Source: Aspidiotus rigidus
Lineage: Eukaryota; Arthropoda; Insecta; Hemiptera; Diaspididae
Direction: 5' to 3'
DNA length: 64,000 nucleotides
Assembly: GCA_035079385.1 (NCBI GenBank)
Contig: JAVHKY010000013.1
Coordinates: 14,258,001-14,322,000, forward strand
A program made the translations under genes and the position numbers. Each line of letters opens with the position of its first letter. Within the stretch, counting starts at the first letter, position 1. Under the pieces are notes generated by a model, which saw nothing but the letters and a program-made list of their open reading frames with translations, did no database searches and was not told where the DNA came from. Positions 37,679 through 48,457 of this stretch are shown one piece after another.

Positions 37679-40600
37679 ATGGCAATGAGTGAAGAACAAT
37701 TTACCGCCTTCTTAACGGCATTCAAAGAATCGATGAACACATTTACTCAACCAGTAGGTCCAGTGGCAGTTCAACAGAAATCTGTTCCAGTTTTTGAAAC
37801 TTTTGACCGAAAGAAAGAAACATTTGCGCAGTATCGCAACCGTTTTGAGAATTATGCAGCTATGCACAATTTTAGTTTACAGACAGATGCTGAAAAGAAA
37901 CAATATAAACGTTTCTTTTTAAGCAGTATTGGTAGTGAAACTTATCACGAAACTGAAGCTATCAACCTTCCCCTATCGTTGGATGAACTTTCTTATCAAC
38001 AGATTGCCGATTCAATTCAAAAGCATCTATGTCCAAAACCAAATATTATCGTCGAACAACACCGTTTTCTTTCCCGCATACAGGGTAATAAAGAACGTAT
38101 AGGTGAATATGTGGCAGCTCTACGAAAATTTCTACTTACCTGCGATTTTGACTGTGTTTGTGGAAAATCAGTTTCTGACCTATTTTTGCGCGCCCAATTT
38201 ATTCGAGGTCTACGTGATTCAAGTATCAGAGAAAAACTCTTGCAAGAAGACAATATCAGTTTGAGTGACGCAATAAAAAAAGCTCTCAGTTTAGAGGCAT
38301 CACAATCTAATTCATCAGAGATGACCAATGGTGCAAAAACTTCCAGTATGTTAGAATCAACGTCTATTAATCGTATTTCTCGTTCAAGGAACCATCAGGA
38401 TTCCCATAGTTTTTACAGAAATCGTTCAAAATCAAGGTCATCAAATCAAAGATCAGCTTATCGTAGTAAATCTCGTCAACGAATTAATTTTAAAGAGCTT
38501 GGAATCGATGGAGTATGCTTACAGTGTGGTAGATCAAATCATTTTGTTAAAGATTGCAGAATACCAAAGGAAAAATTAAGATGTGACAAGTGTTCCAAAA
38601 TAGGGCACGTTTCAAAAGTATGTATAACAACAATTATAAAGTCAAACAGAAAACCAGAGAAACCAGTTGAGAGTAATAAATGGCTCCATAATGAAGATAT
38701 TGATGATGATTTATTCATAGGGCAGCTAACAAGCATTCCAGTTAAGAATGAAGAATCACAAATTGAAACTGTCGAGTTATTTGACTTACAACCTATTTCA
38801 GAAGATACTGAAAAATTTTTTGTGATAATCAAGATCAATGGGTTAAAAAATGAGTTTGAAGTTGACAGTGGGTGTGGATATACACTGTTACCAGAAGCTC
38901 AATTCAAACAACTTAACCCACAACCACTTTTACGTCCTCCTACAGTGAGATTTCGAACATATGATCGTGGTATCATTAATCCAATAGGAATGGCGACAGT
39001 AACTGCTCAGTATGGGAAGAAAATATCGAAGGAAGTATTATTTGTTGTACCAAATGGATATGAAAGTCTAGCAGGAAGATCGTGGATCCGACACCTTAGT
39101 ATAAATCTAGAACAACTGGATGTAGAACGTTTTCAGCATGAGCAATCAACTCAAGAAATCAACTTGTTATCAACCATAGATCTAGAAGCCAAGTTCCCAA
39201 AAATTTTTGAACAACGTGTTGGTGAAATTCCAAATGTGACATGTTCACTACAGCTTCGAGAAAAATCAAAACCTGTTTTTGTGAAACCGCGTGAAATACC
39301 TTTTGCCTTACGACCAGCAGTTGAAGCTGAACTCGATGAATTAATCAAAGATGGTGTAATTTTTCCAATTCAACATTCAGATTGGGGATCACCTTTAGTT
39401 CCAATTCCAAAACCACAGGGTAAAGTGCGACTTTGTGCTGATTACAAAGTGGCTGTAAATAGACAACTTGTCGATAATCACTATCCTATTCCAAAGATCG
39501 ATGAAAAACTTTGTGAATTAAAAGGTTCAACTTCATACTGTAAATTGGATTTGTTTAAAGCCTACCTACACTTGAAAGTTGACAAGGCTAGTGCAGCAAT
39601 CCAAACCATTTCCACGCATCGCGGTACTTTTCAACTAAATCGACTTGGATTTGGTATCAAAACAGCACCAGCGGAATTTCATCAAGCCATGGCTAAAGTT
39701 ATAGCCGGCCTAAAAGGGGTAATAATGTATTTTGACGACATACTTGTCCATGGTAAGGATGATGAAGAATGCCAGGAAAACTTAATTGCATGTTTGCGTC
39801 GTCTAGAAGAAAATGACTTACACTTGAATAAACAGAAATGCAAGTGGTTTCAAAAACAAGTCAAGTATCTTGGGTATATAATTGAAGGGAATCAAATCAA
39901 AAAAGATCCAGGAAAGGTTGAAGCTGTTAGAGACGCGCCCAGACCAACATCAGCAGTGGAAGTAAAACAATTTCTTGGGTTAATTACCTACTATTCAAGA
40001 TTTATACCAGACACTTCCACATTAACACATCCTTTACGTCGTTTACTCCACAAGGATTTGCCATTCAAATGGACAGCACCGTGTGAAGCAGCATTCATCA
40101 AATTAAAGAGTTATATCACAAGTGAGAAGATCCTTGTACAGTATGATCCAAAGTTACCAATTGTAGTTGCATGCGATGCTAGCCCAGTAGGAGTTGCAGC
40201 TGTTCTGTCACACATAATAGATGGAATAGAAAAACCAGTAATGTTTATATCGCGATCCTTAACCAGTGCAGAACAAAACTATAGCCAGATCGACCGTGAA
40301 GCCTTAGCCATTATGTTTGCAGTTGAAAAATTCTTTATCTATATCTATGGGCAAAAATTTACCTTGGTAACAGATAATCGTCCACTCACAAGAATTTTTC
40401 ACCAGCATAATAAATTACCAGCGATGACAGCAGCGCGGCTGTATCGTTATGCCGCTTATCTTAGTATGTTCAATTATGAGATAAAGCATCGTCCAAGTGA
40501 GCAACATGCAAATGTTGACTATCTATCAAGAGCTCCATTACCAACAATGACACCAACGGAATGTCAACAAATTCTTGATCAAGACTTAGTATGCTGTCAA

Positions 40601-41872
40601 TCTCAAACAATCAACCAGATTTCATCAATAGTTGTCACCAGTGAATCTATTGCTGAAGAAACAGCTAAAGATCCATATCTATCAAAGCTACTGGTTAGCC
40701 TGCAAAATGGTACATACGACAAGGAACCAGAATTCACCATTTCAAAAGGAGTGATCTTCAAAGGCAATCGAGTCTATATTCCAGAGTCCCTCCGTAAATC
40801 AATCCTTCGGGAACTTCATCATACACATATAGGGATAGTGAAAATGAAACAGCTATCACGTCGTTATTGTTTTTGGCCATCTATTGACAAAGATATTGAG
40901 CACATGGTCCGTTCTTGTGAACCCTGTGCAACAAACCAGAAGAAACCAGGAAAAGTCCCAACTCAGCACTGGGACCCACCAGAGAAAAATTTTGATAGAA
41001 TCCACATAGACTTCGCAGGTCCAAAAGATGGATATCAGTTCTTAATTGTTGTAGATGCTCTATCTAAATGGCCAGAAGTCCGTATTTTCAAGGACGCTCC
41101 AACGTCAGAATCAACTATAATGGGGCTAGAAGAGGTGTTTAGTCAACATGGCTACCCTCTGGTTATGGTATCGGACAATGCATCAATATTTACAAGCGAA
41201 CATTTTCAATGTTATGCCAAGCAGCATGGAATTCATCAAATCAAAATCGCTCCTCTACACCCATCAACAAATGGTCTAGCCGAAAGATATGTGCAAATTG
41301 TGAAGTCAAAGCTAAACAAAATGGAACTAGAAGGCACATCTATCCAAAATAAAATCAGAGAAATATTACTATATTTTCGAGCGACTCCTCTTGCGGACGG
41401 ACTGAGTCCGGCAGAGAAGTATCTCAACCGGCGACTACGTCTGCGATTAGATGCGATCAAACCTAATACCATCAAGAGAAATCAAGATAGAACTCCTGTG
41501 AAACGAAACTTCTTGGTAGGAGACAGAGTCCAGTTAATCTACTCTTATGTTTTGAAAAAACCTATTTGGAAATTTGGAACAGTGACTGCATGCTTAGGAA
41601 AACTCCACTATACAATCAAAGTGGATAACGATCGAGAGGTCACAAAGCATATTGACCAGCTGAGACCAACACAAATTGTAGCTCATCAACCAGTTCAGAG
41701 AAAGGTTACCTTTGACCTTCCCGAAACAGAGAAACCAACATCAGTGTTAACAGCACCTGCGCCATCAACCTTGAGCGATAATGAGAGACAAGCTACCAGT
41801 ATATCAACACGACCAGTGCGCCATAGGCAGTTACCCAAGAGATTCGAGAATTTTCAAGTGTATAAATATTAA
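37679..41872 (+). CDS. Gag-Pol polyprotein of mag-type retrotransposon
   Basis: Encodes capsid and replication proteins of the element. The frame is open from 37619 (GTG), but the first ATG at 37679 is taken as the start, giving 1,397 residues. In order: gag capsid region (about 1-240), an Arg/Ser-rich linker, and two CCHC zinc knuckles (C280-C283-H288-C293 and C302-C305-H310-C315). Then come an aspartic protease with DSG at 396-398, reverse transcriptase with YFDD at 684-687, RNase H with catalytic Asp near 833, and integrase. The integrase has an HHCC finger (H1047, H1050, C1080, C1083) and a D1111, D1166, E1202 triad with 35-residue D-E spacing. Gag and pol are one frame with no shift. All catalytic residues are present, so it may be competent. 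Confidence 0.95.
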   Translation: MAMSEEQFTAFLTAFKESMNTFTQPVGPVAVQQKSVPVFETFDRKKETFAQYRNRFENYAAMHNFSLQTDAEKKQYKRFFLSSIGSETYHETEAINLPLSLDELSYQQIADSIQKHLCPKPNIIVEQHRFLSRIQGNKERIGEYVAALRKFLLTCDFDCVCGKSVSDLFLRAQFIRGLRDSSIREKLLQEDNISLSDAIKKALSLEASQSNSSEMTNGAKTSSMLESTSINRISRSRNHQDSHSFYRNRSKSRSSNQRSAYRSKSRQRINFKELGIDGVCLQCGRSNHFVKDCRIPKEKLRCDKCSKIGHVSKVCITTIIKSNRKPEKPVESNKWLHNEDIDDDLFIGQLTSIPVKNEESQIETVELFDLQPISEDTEKFFVIIKINGLKNEFEVDSGCGYTLLPEAQFKQLNPQPLLRPPTVRFRTYDRGIINPIGMATVTAQYGKKISKEVLFVVPNGYESLAGRSWIRHLSINLEQLDVERFQHEQSTQEINLLSTIDLEAKFPKIFEQRVGEIPNVTCSLQLREKSKPVFVKPREIPFALRPAVEAELDELIKDGVIFPIQHSDWGSPLVPIPKPQGKVRLCADYKVAVNRQLVDNHYPIPKIDEKLCELKGSTSYCKLDLFKAYLHLKVDKASAAIQTISTHRGTFQLNRLGFGIKTAPAEFHQAMAKVIAGLKGVIMYFDDILVHGKDDEECQENLIACLRRLEENDLHLNKQKCKWFQKQVKYLGYIIEGNQIKKDPGKVEAVRDAPRPTSAVEVKQFLGLITYYSRFIPDTSTLTHPLRRLLHKDLPFKWTAPCEAAFIKLKSYITSEKILVQYDPKLPIVVACDASPVGVAAVLSHIIDGIEKPVMFISRSLTSAEQNYSQIDREALAIMFAVEKFFIYIYGQKFTLVTDNRPLTRIFHQHNKLPAMTAARLYRYAAYLSMFNYEIKHRPSEQHANVDYLSRAPLPTMTPTECQQILDQDLVCCQSQTINQISSIVVTSESIAEETAKDPYLSKLLVSLQNGTYDKEPEFTISKGVIFKGNRVYIPESLRKSILRELHHTHIGIVKMKQLSRRYCFWPSIDKDIEHMVRSCEPCATNQKKPGKVPTQHWDPPEKNFDRIHIDFAGPKDGYQFLIVVDALSKWPEVRIFKDAPTSESTIMGLEEVFSQHGYPLVMVSDNASIFTSEHFQCYAKQHGIHQIKIAPLHPSTNGLAERYVQIVKSKLNKMELEGTSIQNKIREILLYFRATPLADGLSPAEKYLNRRLRLRLDAIKPNTIKRNQDRTPVKRNFLVGDRVQLIYSYVLKKPIWKFGTVTACLGKLHYTIKVDNDREVTKHIDQLRPTQIVAHQPVQRKVTFDLPETEKPTSVLTAPAPSTLSDNERQATSISTRPVRHRQLPKRFENFQVYKY

Positions 41873-42068
41873 ATATTTTCTCTCTATTTTGGTCTCTCTC
41901 TCTTTTTGTTCAAATCTAATTGCTAAAAATGTAATTATTATCAATGTTATCTAAACTTTATTTTACCGGTATTTATTTATTTTTTTTCCTTTTCTTCAAG
42001 TCTACTTGCTAAATGTAATTTATCGATTTTATCAACCTATATAACATGCCAAAGATTTTCTTTTACGT

Positions 42069-42077
42069 GGGGGAGAG
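42069..42077 (+). other. Polypurine tract
   Basis: GGGGGAGAG directly abuts the 3' LTR and would prime plus-strand DNA synthesis. Position and composition are standard. Confidence 0.85.
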
Positions 42078-42255
42078 TGTACTGTATGAACCTCCGCTAG
42101 AAATGACAACACTGCTAAAATGTAAATACCTATCTAATATCATAAACCTATCAATTCAGTATGTATGAATCTGTATCAACGTTTCAACGTATCCATCAAT
42201 AAAATATCAAGTGGTCTATCGAATATTCTTTTCCTTTTCATAATCATACATAACA
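42078..42255 (+). repeat. 3' LTR, 178 bp
   Basis: Exact copy of the 5' LTR, including the AATAAA (42198-42203). Followed by the target duplication GAGCC. Confidence 0.95.
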
Positions 42256-42372
42256 GAGCCTTATGACGTAAACTTTCAGCCACAACATGGAAATCAAATA
42301 AATTCAGCAAAATCTGAGAGTGAGTCGAGTCCATGGAAATTTAGAATTTTATCCACGCAGTTGACTTTCTTT

Positions 42373-42945
42373 TCTCAATATATACCGAGAATTAAAATAG
42401 CTACTGGAGCATTCCGAACCAGTCCCGCTGAAAGCCTCTGGCTTCCCTTACTCCATTATCGACGCCTCAAACTAACAAACAACTTTCTCACAACCATTCT
42501 GCAACATCCTGAAATATATTCCACCCTCCGTGATCGACCTACATTTCAATCTCAAACTCCAATATTAGCACGCCCCTTCAAGTTCGTCTGTCTTAACCAC
42601 GTCGTTCCCTCAACCCCTCCGTGGCTCTTTACTCCACCCAAAATAATTCCATACCTCACACGCCTCCCTCGTCTTTCAACTTCTTCCGCAGAATACCAGG
42701 CAAAGTTTAACAAAATTCTTAATACCTATGGTTCTAAACATCAAAACAAAACCGGCTTTGCATACTCTATAGGTTTCATCACAGTCTCTCATCAACACCG
42801 CACCAGTCTCTACCACTGAATTACAAGCAATTTTTGGCTGTTTAGAACACATCCCTACTAGCACACCCTCCCCTCTTTCCCTCGACCCATTCTTGGTCAT
42901 CTCCGACTCTCTATCATCTCCTTCCACCCACTCATAAATGGTATA
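42373..42945 (+). pseudogene. Non-LTR retrotransposon 3' fragment (RT end plus RNase H)
   Basis: The first frame (to 42819) encodes IATGAFRTSPAESLWLPLLH and RRLKLTNNFLTTILQHPEIY, which follows the conserved end of jockey/R1-like reverse transcriptases (-TGAFRTTPxxAL-x-GxPPL-xR-). It then gives GSKHQNKTGFAYSIGF, matching the start of their RNase H domain (TDGSK-x-GxA), with the usual TD changed to TY. After a frame change near 42790, STTELQAIFGCLEHI and FLVISDSLSS match the next RNase H motifs (TAELxAI, FxIxSDS). Key residues and frame are lost, so it is dead. The upstream RT is missing. Confidence 0.75.
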
Positions 42946-43820
42946 CACACTCTCATTTTAATAAACTAGAACTTGAGCTTAAAGGAAAACTTCTCCTACA
43001 TTTTACCGACTTTTCGTAGAAAAGCGAGTATTACACCCGTCACAGTTGTGGCAGAAAGGGGGGGAAATGAACTTTCTCGACGTTTTAGAGGTCATAGATC
43101 ATCGCTACGTCATTAAAAAAATTTCAGGTTTCCTTATATATATATATGGATCAAAATTTGTCCGGACTTCTCCTCCGAGACTACTGGATGGATTTTCTTG
43201 AAACTTAGTCAAGTTGTAGTGTTATATCTGAAGTTGTGCACCTGCATTTTTTTTGACGATCGGATCAGTAGTTCTCCAGATATACCCAATTATTAAAAAA
43301 ATTCCCCACTCCTATAACTCTGATATGGTTTGTTCAATTTTTTTCAAATGTTGATATATTGTAATTTATATGTCTAAAAATGTAATTGTGAACTTTTGGT
43401 GTTGATACGATGTCTGGTTCGTGAGAAATCTCAAATTGAAACGTGAACTAATTTGATGAAATTTGCAAATATTCGAGCTACTACTATTTTGTAGTACTAA
43501 ACTTCAGGTAGTTGCTTTCGTCATCAAAAGCGAAGGGTAACCTTTGATTACGTAGATTGTCAGTGTAGTTGTAGCTAGTTTTATTCATTTTTTGGGGTTA
43601 CCTGTTCACACACGTAAGGATACGCTCTTTATGAATGAATTTTAAGTATGTGTTGAGTTTCTCATGAATGAATGTTATGTAAGGATATGCTATAGTATTG
43701 GTGAGCAATCTTTTGCGTACGTGTAATCTTTCATGCTTCATTTTATTTCTTTTCTTTTAATTTTTTTTTCAATTAATGAGCTAATAAGAGCCTGTCATAA
43801 GCTTGGTGTTGTTAGTTCAG
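42946..43820. other. Non-coding stretch with TE-like passage
   Basis: A (TA)n-like run at 43136-43147 is followed by a passage beginning GGATCAAAATTTGTCCGG that reads like common interspersed insect repeat sequence, but there is no second copy here to prove it. Confidence 0.4.
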
Positions 43821-44229
43821 ATGTGGGAGAGGGAATGAGAGCATGAGAGAAGCATAAGATGAGGGATGAGAAGTGTATGTGTGTGAGTCTAGGGTGACTG
43901 ATTCTGTGGCTAACCCTTACTCACACTCTGTGGCAAAAACATGAGACTACGCGAGGTACACAACTTAATTTTCAATAACACTTTAATTTCAACATCAAAT
44001 TCTTTTGAAATACTCCGGTTTAAGGTGGGGCGTATAATGACGCGATATTCTTGCTCCTATGCTTGCAAAATGGGGTGGGGCGGTTGCTATTGCATAACTC
44101 TTTTGAGTTTTCATCCATAAGTGTGCGCTTTTAATTCTCTTAAAGATAACATTTTTCAAGGAAAAAGCTTTTTATAAGTACGTGCAAGGACGACACAGTT
44201 TTGAAAATAATTCTCTCATAGATTGCGAT

Positions 44230-45060
44230 GAGAGCGTGAATACAAATTATGATTGCATGAAGAGAAGAAAATAACATAGAATGATGCTCGGGAATTGGAG
44301 ATGATCAAGAATGAATTATGAGTAGAGGGGTGAGAGATGGTGAGGATATATGTAAGCCTCATTGAGAGAACGATTTATAGAATAAGTTGGAGTTATGAAG
44401 AAAGGACTTGAACAAAATGATGACTTGTAGGCAGAGGTAAAAATTATTTCATTTTTTAAATTTACATTTAGATTTCTTTTAAATTGACGAGTTACTAAGA
44501 GAGTGGGAGCTCAGTGGTTTTGAAAAATGAAGATGTGGAAAAAGAAATTTAGTTGTTGGAAGAATTGAAAGATGTTGACAATAAATAGAGAGTCATCTGA
44601 TAGTGCTTCTATCAATGTGATTGTGAGAGATAAGTCAGGAGTTCGGGAGTGAAACTAATTTGGGACAGGAAAAGATATGTTGAATGAGGGAGCTATCAGA
44701 ATTGCTATGAGAGCATGAAAGAAGGATATAAGTGATGAAATGGGTGTGTGTAAGTCTACAACAACCAACATTAAAAGATACTTGAGAATCGGAGATGATC
44801 AAGAATGAATCGATACGTTCTTCTAATTTATGGTTATTCATATTACCAAGAAGAGTGTACACCCGAAGGTGTAGCAAATTATATTGAACCACAAGAGAAA
44901 CAGCCGCTAAACGTTTTCGGTTAAACAACCATCATCGGAGCGTAAACGAAAGCGACTCTATTAGAGAGGCAAGAGATGGTGAGGATGTGTGTATCTTATT
45001 TAGAAAACGATTCATTGAATAAATTTGAGTACTAGAGTTAAAGTTTAAGCAAAAAACTTG
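44230..45060 (+). repeat. Direct repeat, two diverged copies, second split
   Basis: Copy A (about 44230-44440) and copy B (about 44700-45060) share GGAGATGATCAAGAATGAAT, GAGATGGTGAGGAT, AACGATT-AT-GAATAA and later words. Copy B is split by about 145 bases (44815-44960) that carry an inverted-repeat-like AACGTTTTCGGTT / AGCGTAAACG segment absent from copy A. A related GAGAGCATGAGAGAAG passage also occurs at 43828. Non-coding. Confidence 0.6.
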
Positions 45061-45177
45061 ATTGTAGATACAGGTGAAAAGTCGTGTGTTGCGTGAGCAT
45101 TTTTTATTGTACTGTCGTTAAAAAATTGAACTATTTTCCATGATTTTTTTTGCCCTCCTGAAGTTGACAGTATTTCC

Positions 45178-45333
45178 TAGGGTTTGCAACCAAAATGATT
45201 TCAAACGGTTAATGGTTATCGGTCAAATCATTCTCAAAATTCAAACGGTTATTGGTCAAACGGTTAACAAACTTTTTTTGTTTTGGTTATCGGTTATAAC
45301 AGTTATTATATAACAGTTATACTGCAAACCCTA
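45178..45333. mobile_element. 156-bp MITE, TAGGGTTTGCA termini
   Basis: TAGGGTTTGCA at the left is exactly inverted at the right end (TGCAAACCCTA). The interior is made of repeated GGTTATCGGTCAAAC and AACAGTTAT words like those at 12360-12740. TAGGGTTTGCA ends resemble some hAT elements; no 8-bp duplication is visible. Confidence 0.7.
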
Positions 45334-45406
45334 AGTAATAGTATTTTCGTTTGAAACTATCCACTCACTCGATTTCACCCGCGCAGGTAATTTTGCAGCG
45401 CCATCT

Positions 45407-45796
45407 CTGCCGTACAAAGTAGAACGGACGTATATGCGAAAACAACGATCACCGAGACGAGGCGTTCGGATCAATGGGCTGTATGTGTGATGGTACCGAA
45501 GCTTCGTATTCACATACCACTACTATCACAGTCGATTGCATATCAATGCATATACGTCCTTTTTTGGATGTATATGCATCGCGAGCTTAGGTCGCGAGGT
45601 GAAAAAATGTACTGTATCTGAAGATTGAGCACTTATTGAAGAAAATTATTAGAATTATCGAATTCTACGTTGAAAATTACTATGAGTGATCAACTTATGC
45701 GATCTTAATATCTTTTGAATACATTTTTAAATTCTTTTTGATACTTTTCCGTGATCGTTGTTTTCGCATATACGTCCGTTCTACTTTGTACGGCAG
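45407..45796. mobile_element. CTGCCGTAC-family DNA transposon, copy 3
   Basis: 390-bp element with the 4-bp duplication ATCT (45403-45406 and 45797-45800). Its terminal repeats are near-perfect for over 45 bases (CTGCCGTACAAAGTAGAACG, GACGTATATGCGAAAACAA, CGATCAC). A central palindrome at 45546-45579 (ATGCATATACGTCC and inverse) repeats the subterminal GGACGTATATGC. It is the least diverged of the three arms pairs. No transposase. Confidence 0.9.
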
Positions 45797-45800
45797 ATCT

Positions 45801-46486
45801 AGTGCAGGTTTAAACCCAATAAGGTAGCTGGAAAGTTGAAAAATTCGCACCATGTGTTCACCTTTGACTATATAGTACTTCGTATGGACTGATACAACGA
45901 ACGCGTTCAGTGAAGCAGGGGTGTGTGACAGGCCGTATCGTGCGTCGAGGGAGGTAACTCGTAGGATAAAAGTAAAAGGAGGATTGCATCCAGCGTTGAC
46001 AGCAAACCCATAGCCCCTTGACGAATTGTGTTACGTTGTGAATGCAACCTGCTCAACAATATTATCCCTGAGCAAGTGTATTCCTTCTGCTTCCCTACCG
46101 CACATATCGGCTTCATTCTACCCACCCGCAGATGCCTTGTCAAATCGGTCGGGTCCACACGGCGTACTGCATATAATATACTATAGTCAAAGGTGTTCAC
46201 ATCTGTTTTACACAGACTTTCTATTTTTCGTCTTTTGGAAAAGAATAGGGAATAGCATTTCATCCCCACTCCGTGTGGCGGGCGCAGCGATCCTGTTTAT
46301 CCGTGGCTCTGTCGCTCCTCTATAAGGTATATGGTATACCGACGTTTATCGATGACCTTTTATTAATTAGCGATACTTAAAGTTTAACGTGGCGACCGTA
46401 CTTACTACAAATTATTCCTAAAGTAGAAGTGAGTATCCATTTCGGAGAATTTTTGCAAGCGTTACAGTACCGGTATTACAATAATC
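45801..46486. other. 5' flank of the gag-like gene
   Basis: No gene recognised; overlapping 99- and 120-codon frames on opposite strands have no motifs. A TATAAGG occurs at about 46321, some 165 bases before the next start codon, and might be a core promoter element. Confidence 0.35.
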
Positions 46487-48457
46487 ATGGATCCGGTTTC
46501 GCTGTTGAAAAAGCTAACTCAGAATACGTGCGCATTGACGACTGTTGTCGAAAGAACGAAACAGGGTATTGAAGAACGACAAAATACATGCGATTTTATT
46601 TCGTATATCCGTTTAAAAGAACTGTCGATGATTTGGCGTAAGATTTTATCCTGTATTATAAAAATGAGGTACGAAATCGAGGAATCGCCCGAAGAGGGTT
46701 GTGGATTGAATGGAAGATGCCAATTTGAGAACGCGATTCATGCGGCTATCGATACTGAATTACGAACAGAAGTCATGCTTGATTCACTCGAAGCAAAATT
46801 ATTGTGTTTGAGAGAGTTATTCACAACTAAGGAATGCGCAAAGGAAAATTCGAACACGGTTACTGCAGATGTGCTATCGTCTTCTTCGTTAGCGGAGACA
46901 GAGGTTGATAGTACGATAGAAGTGTTATCAAACGTGGATGTCGAAGAATCATCGGTACAATCTGACAACGAAAGAAGACAGGCGCAAAGGAAGTTTGAAT
47001 TGAGAAGATTCAATGGATCCAACGTTCACGAGTTCGCATTGTTTTGGGAAGAATTTCAGGAAACAGTCGGTAAATCATCATTATCAAAAGAGTACAAATT
47101 TGCAGCACTACGTACCTTGGTTCGAGGCGAGCCATATCAATTATTTCTCGATTTGAATTCAGATGCGTACGACGAAGCATGGATTAGATTATTCAATAAA
47201 TATGTGTACGCCGACGGCGAACTTATTTATAGATATATGGAACGAGATGAGGTTGTGCGATCGTTACCTGCATACGTTGAAAATGAATCTGTAACAAGCA
47301 CCGAAGAATGGAGCGATGCGTATTTTTTCGACAGATATTGTAAATCAGTGCCGAATTACAAGAAACCGGACAGAGTCTTGGTGGTCAAAGCGATGAAAAT
47401 ATTCTTAAAATTTTACACTGAGGGACCGAGTTCGCTAGTCGTGGAGGACTTAGCTTATGTGTGGTTGATCCTTTTGCATGGAACGTTTAAATCAAGTCAT
47501 TACAGGTGCTACTTCCAGTCTAATATTGCATTTGGGTCCGGAAAAACTACATTTTTGGACTTACCTCATGTGCACCTGAATTATTCTTACAATAAATTTG
47601 AAAGTGAATGTGAAGAATTCACAGATTTCAATTTCAATGCTAGCACGCAGTTCGCAAAAGTTGGACCGTGGATGGATTTTTGGATTAAATCGTTATTTGG
47701 TACCGATTATCAAAAATTTTCTGATTCACAGTTCGATCGTGGTACTAGTTATTTCGCTCTGTTATCGATGGTCCTATTTAGAGTGAAGTTTACATCATCT
47801 GAATCGGTAGAGAAGTTTTTAAACGTTTCGTTCGACGCGATTTCAGCAGACCTGTGTGGGATACGAGATCTGGATCTACCAAAGTTAATACCTCCTCATC
47901 CTGACGTATATCACTTCATTAAAACCTCTTTATTCAAGTCAAGTGGTTCGGCGCTTCAAACATACTTAACGTATATAGTCGGATTTTATTGTAAAGGCTA
48001 TAGGAGAGTCCAGAACTTCCTGGCCATTGGTTGCTGTCTCCCAAGCGTCCAGCGTATTAGTGCTAGTTCAATATACTGGTTGGAGAAGGCCGCAAGAAGT
48101 GTACAAATGAAGCCGCGAGACTTTCTCGAGTTCCTTTTGGTCGATCCGTCGATCTACGCCTCGGCAATTAAAATACACAAATTTTTGGTAAAGTATAGGA
48201 GCCAACATACATGGCGTTGGGCCAGATTATTCGAGAAACATAGACTAACAGAATTGACCGCTGCAGAGAATCTAAAACTCTCGTACGCTTGTTTTATTTT
48301 TGATCTCAAAAGAACTGAAATGGAGGATAGAAAAGAATATCCAGAAGAGTTTTTCCGATTTATTGAAGACGCGGATCCGCCCAGTTTGACTGGAGAGAAT
48401 TTAGGAATGTTTTTGAGAGAGATGGTACACACGTATTCCAACTTCCAAGTAGAGTGA
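46487..48457 (+). CDS. Gag-like (BEL/Pao DUF1759-type) single-exon host gene candidate
   Basis: 656 uninterrupted codons with a good start context (ATCATGG). Residues 1-115 form a mostly helical leader like the N-terminal part of BEL/Pao gag. Residues 120-165 are an acidic Ser/Thr-rich linker. Residues 169-240 (KFELRRFNGSNVHEFALFWE, FAALRTLVRGEPYQLFLDL) follow the DUF1759 pattern of those gags (xLPxFxGxxxEWxxFWxxF, KxxxLxxxLxGxA). The remaining ~400 residues match nothing I know; they contain no zinc knuckle, protease, RT or integrase. No LTRs or tandem repeats flank the gene. An intact long frame without the rest of the element suggests a co-opted gag, but a young gag-only element or an unrelated protein cannot be excluded. 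The function is unknown. Confidence 0.75.
   Translation: MDPVSLLKKLTQNTCALTTVVERTKQGIEERQNTCDFISYIRLKELSMIWRKILSCIIKMRYEIEESPEEGCGLNGRCQFENAIHAAIDTELRTEVMLDSLEAKLLCLRELFTTKECAKENSNTVTADVLSSSSLAETEVDSTIEVLSNVDVEESSVQSDNERRQAQRKFELRRFNGSNVHEFALFWEEFQETVGKSSLSKEYKFAALRTLVRGEPYQLFLDLNSDAYDEAWIRLFNKYVYADGELIYRYMERDEVVRSLPAYVENESVTSTEEWSDAYFFDRYCKSVPNYKKPDRVLVVKAMKIFLKFYTEGPSSLVVEDLAYVWLILLHGTFKSSHYRCYFQSNIAFGSGKTTFLDLPHVHLNYSYNKFESECEEFTDFNFNASTQFAKVGPWMDFWIKSLFGTDYQKFSDSQFDRGTSYFALLSMVLFRVKFTSSESVEKFLNVSFDAISADLCGIRDLDLPKLIPPHPDVYHFIKTSLFKSSGSALQTYLTYIVGFYCKGYRRVQNFLAIGCCLPSVQRISASSIYWLEKAARSVQMKPRDFLEFLLVDPSIYASAIKIHKFLVKYRSQHTWRWARLFEKHRLTELTAAENLKLSYACFIFDLKRTEMEDRKEYPEEFFRFIEDADPPSLTGENLGMFLREMVHTYSNFQVE

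Larger units (their letters stand above)
37194..42255 (+). mobile_element. Complete Ty3/mag-type LTR retrotransposon
   Basis: 5,062-bp element bounded by identical LTRs (37194-37371 and 42078-42255) that start TGTACTG and end TAACA. It is flanked by the 5-bp duplication GAGCC (37189-37193 and 42256-42260). Inside are a primer site, one gag-pol frame and a polypurine tract in the expected order. No envelope frame is present. Domain order PR-RT-RNase H-integrase defines Ty3/gypsy. The tRNA-Ser-type primer site and the integrase wording (IHIDFAGPKDGYQFL) point to the mag clade; that clade call is inference. Identical LTRs and an open frame mean a recent insertion. Confidence 0.95.
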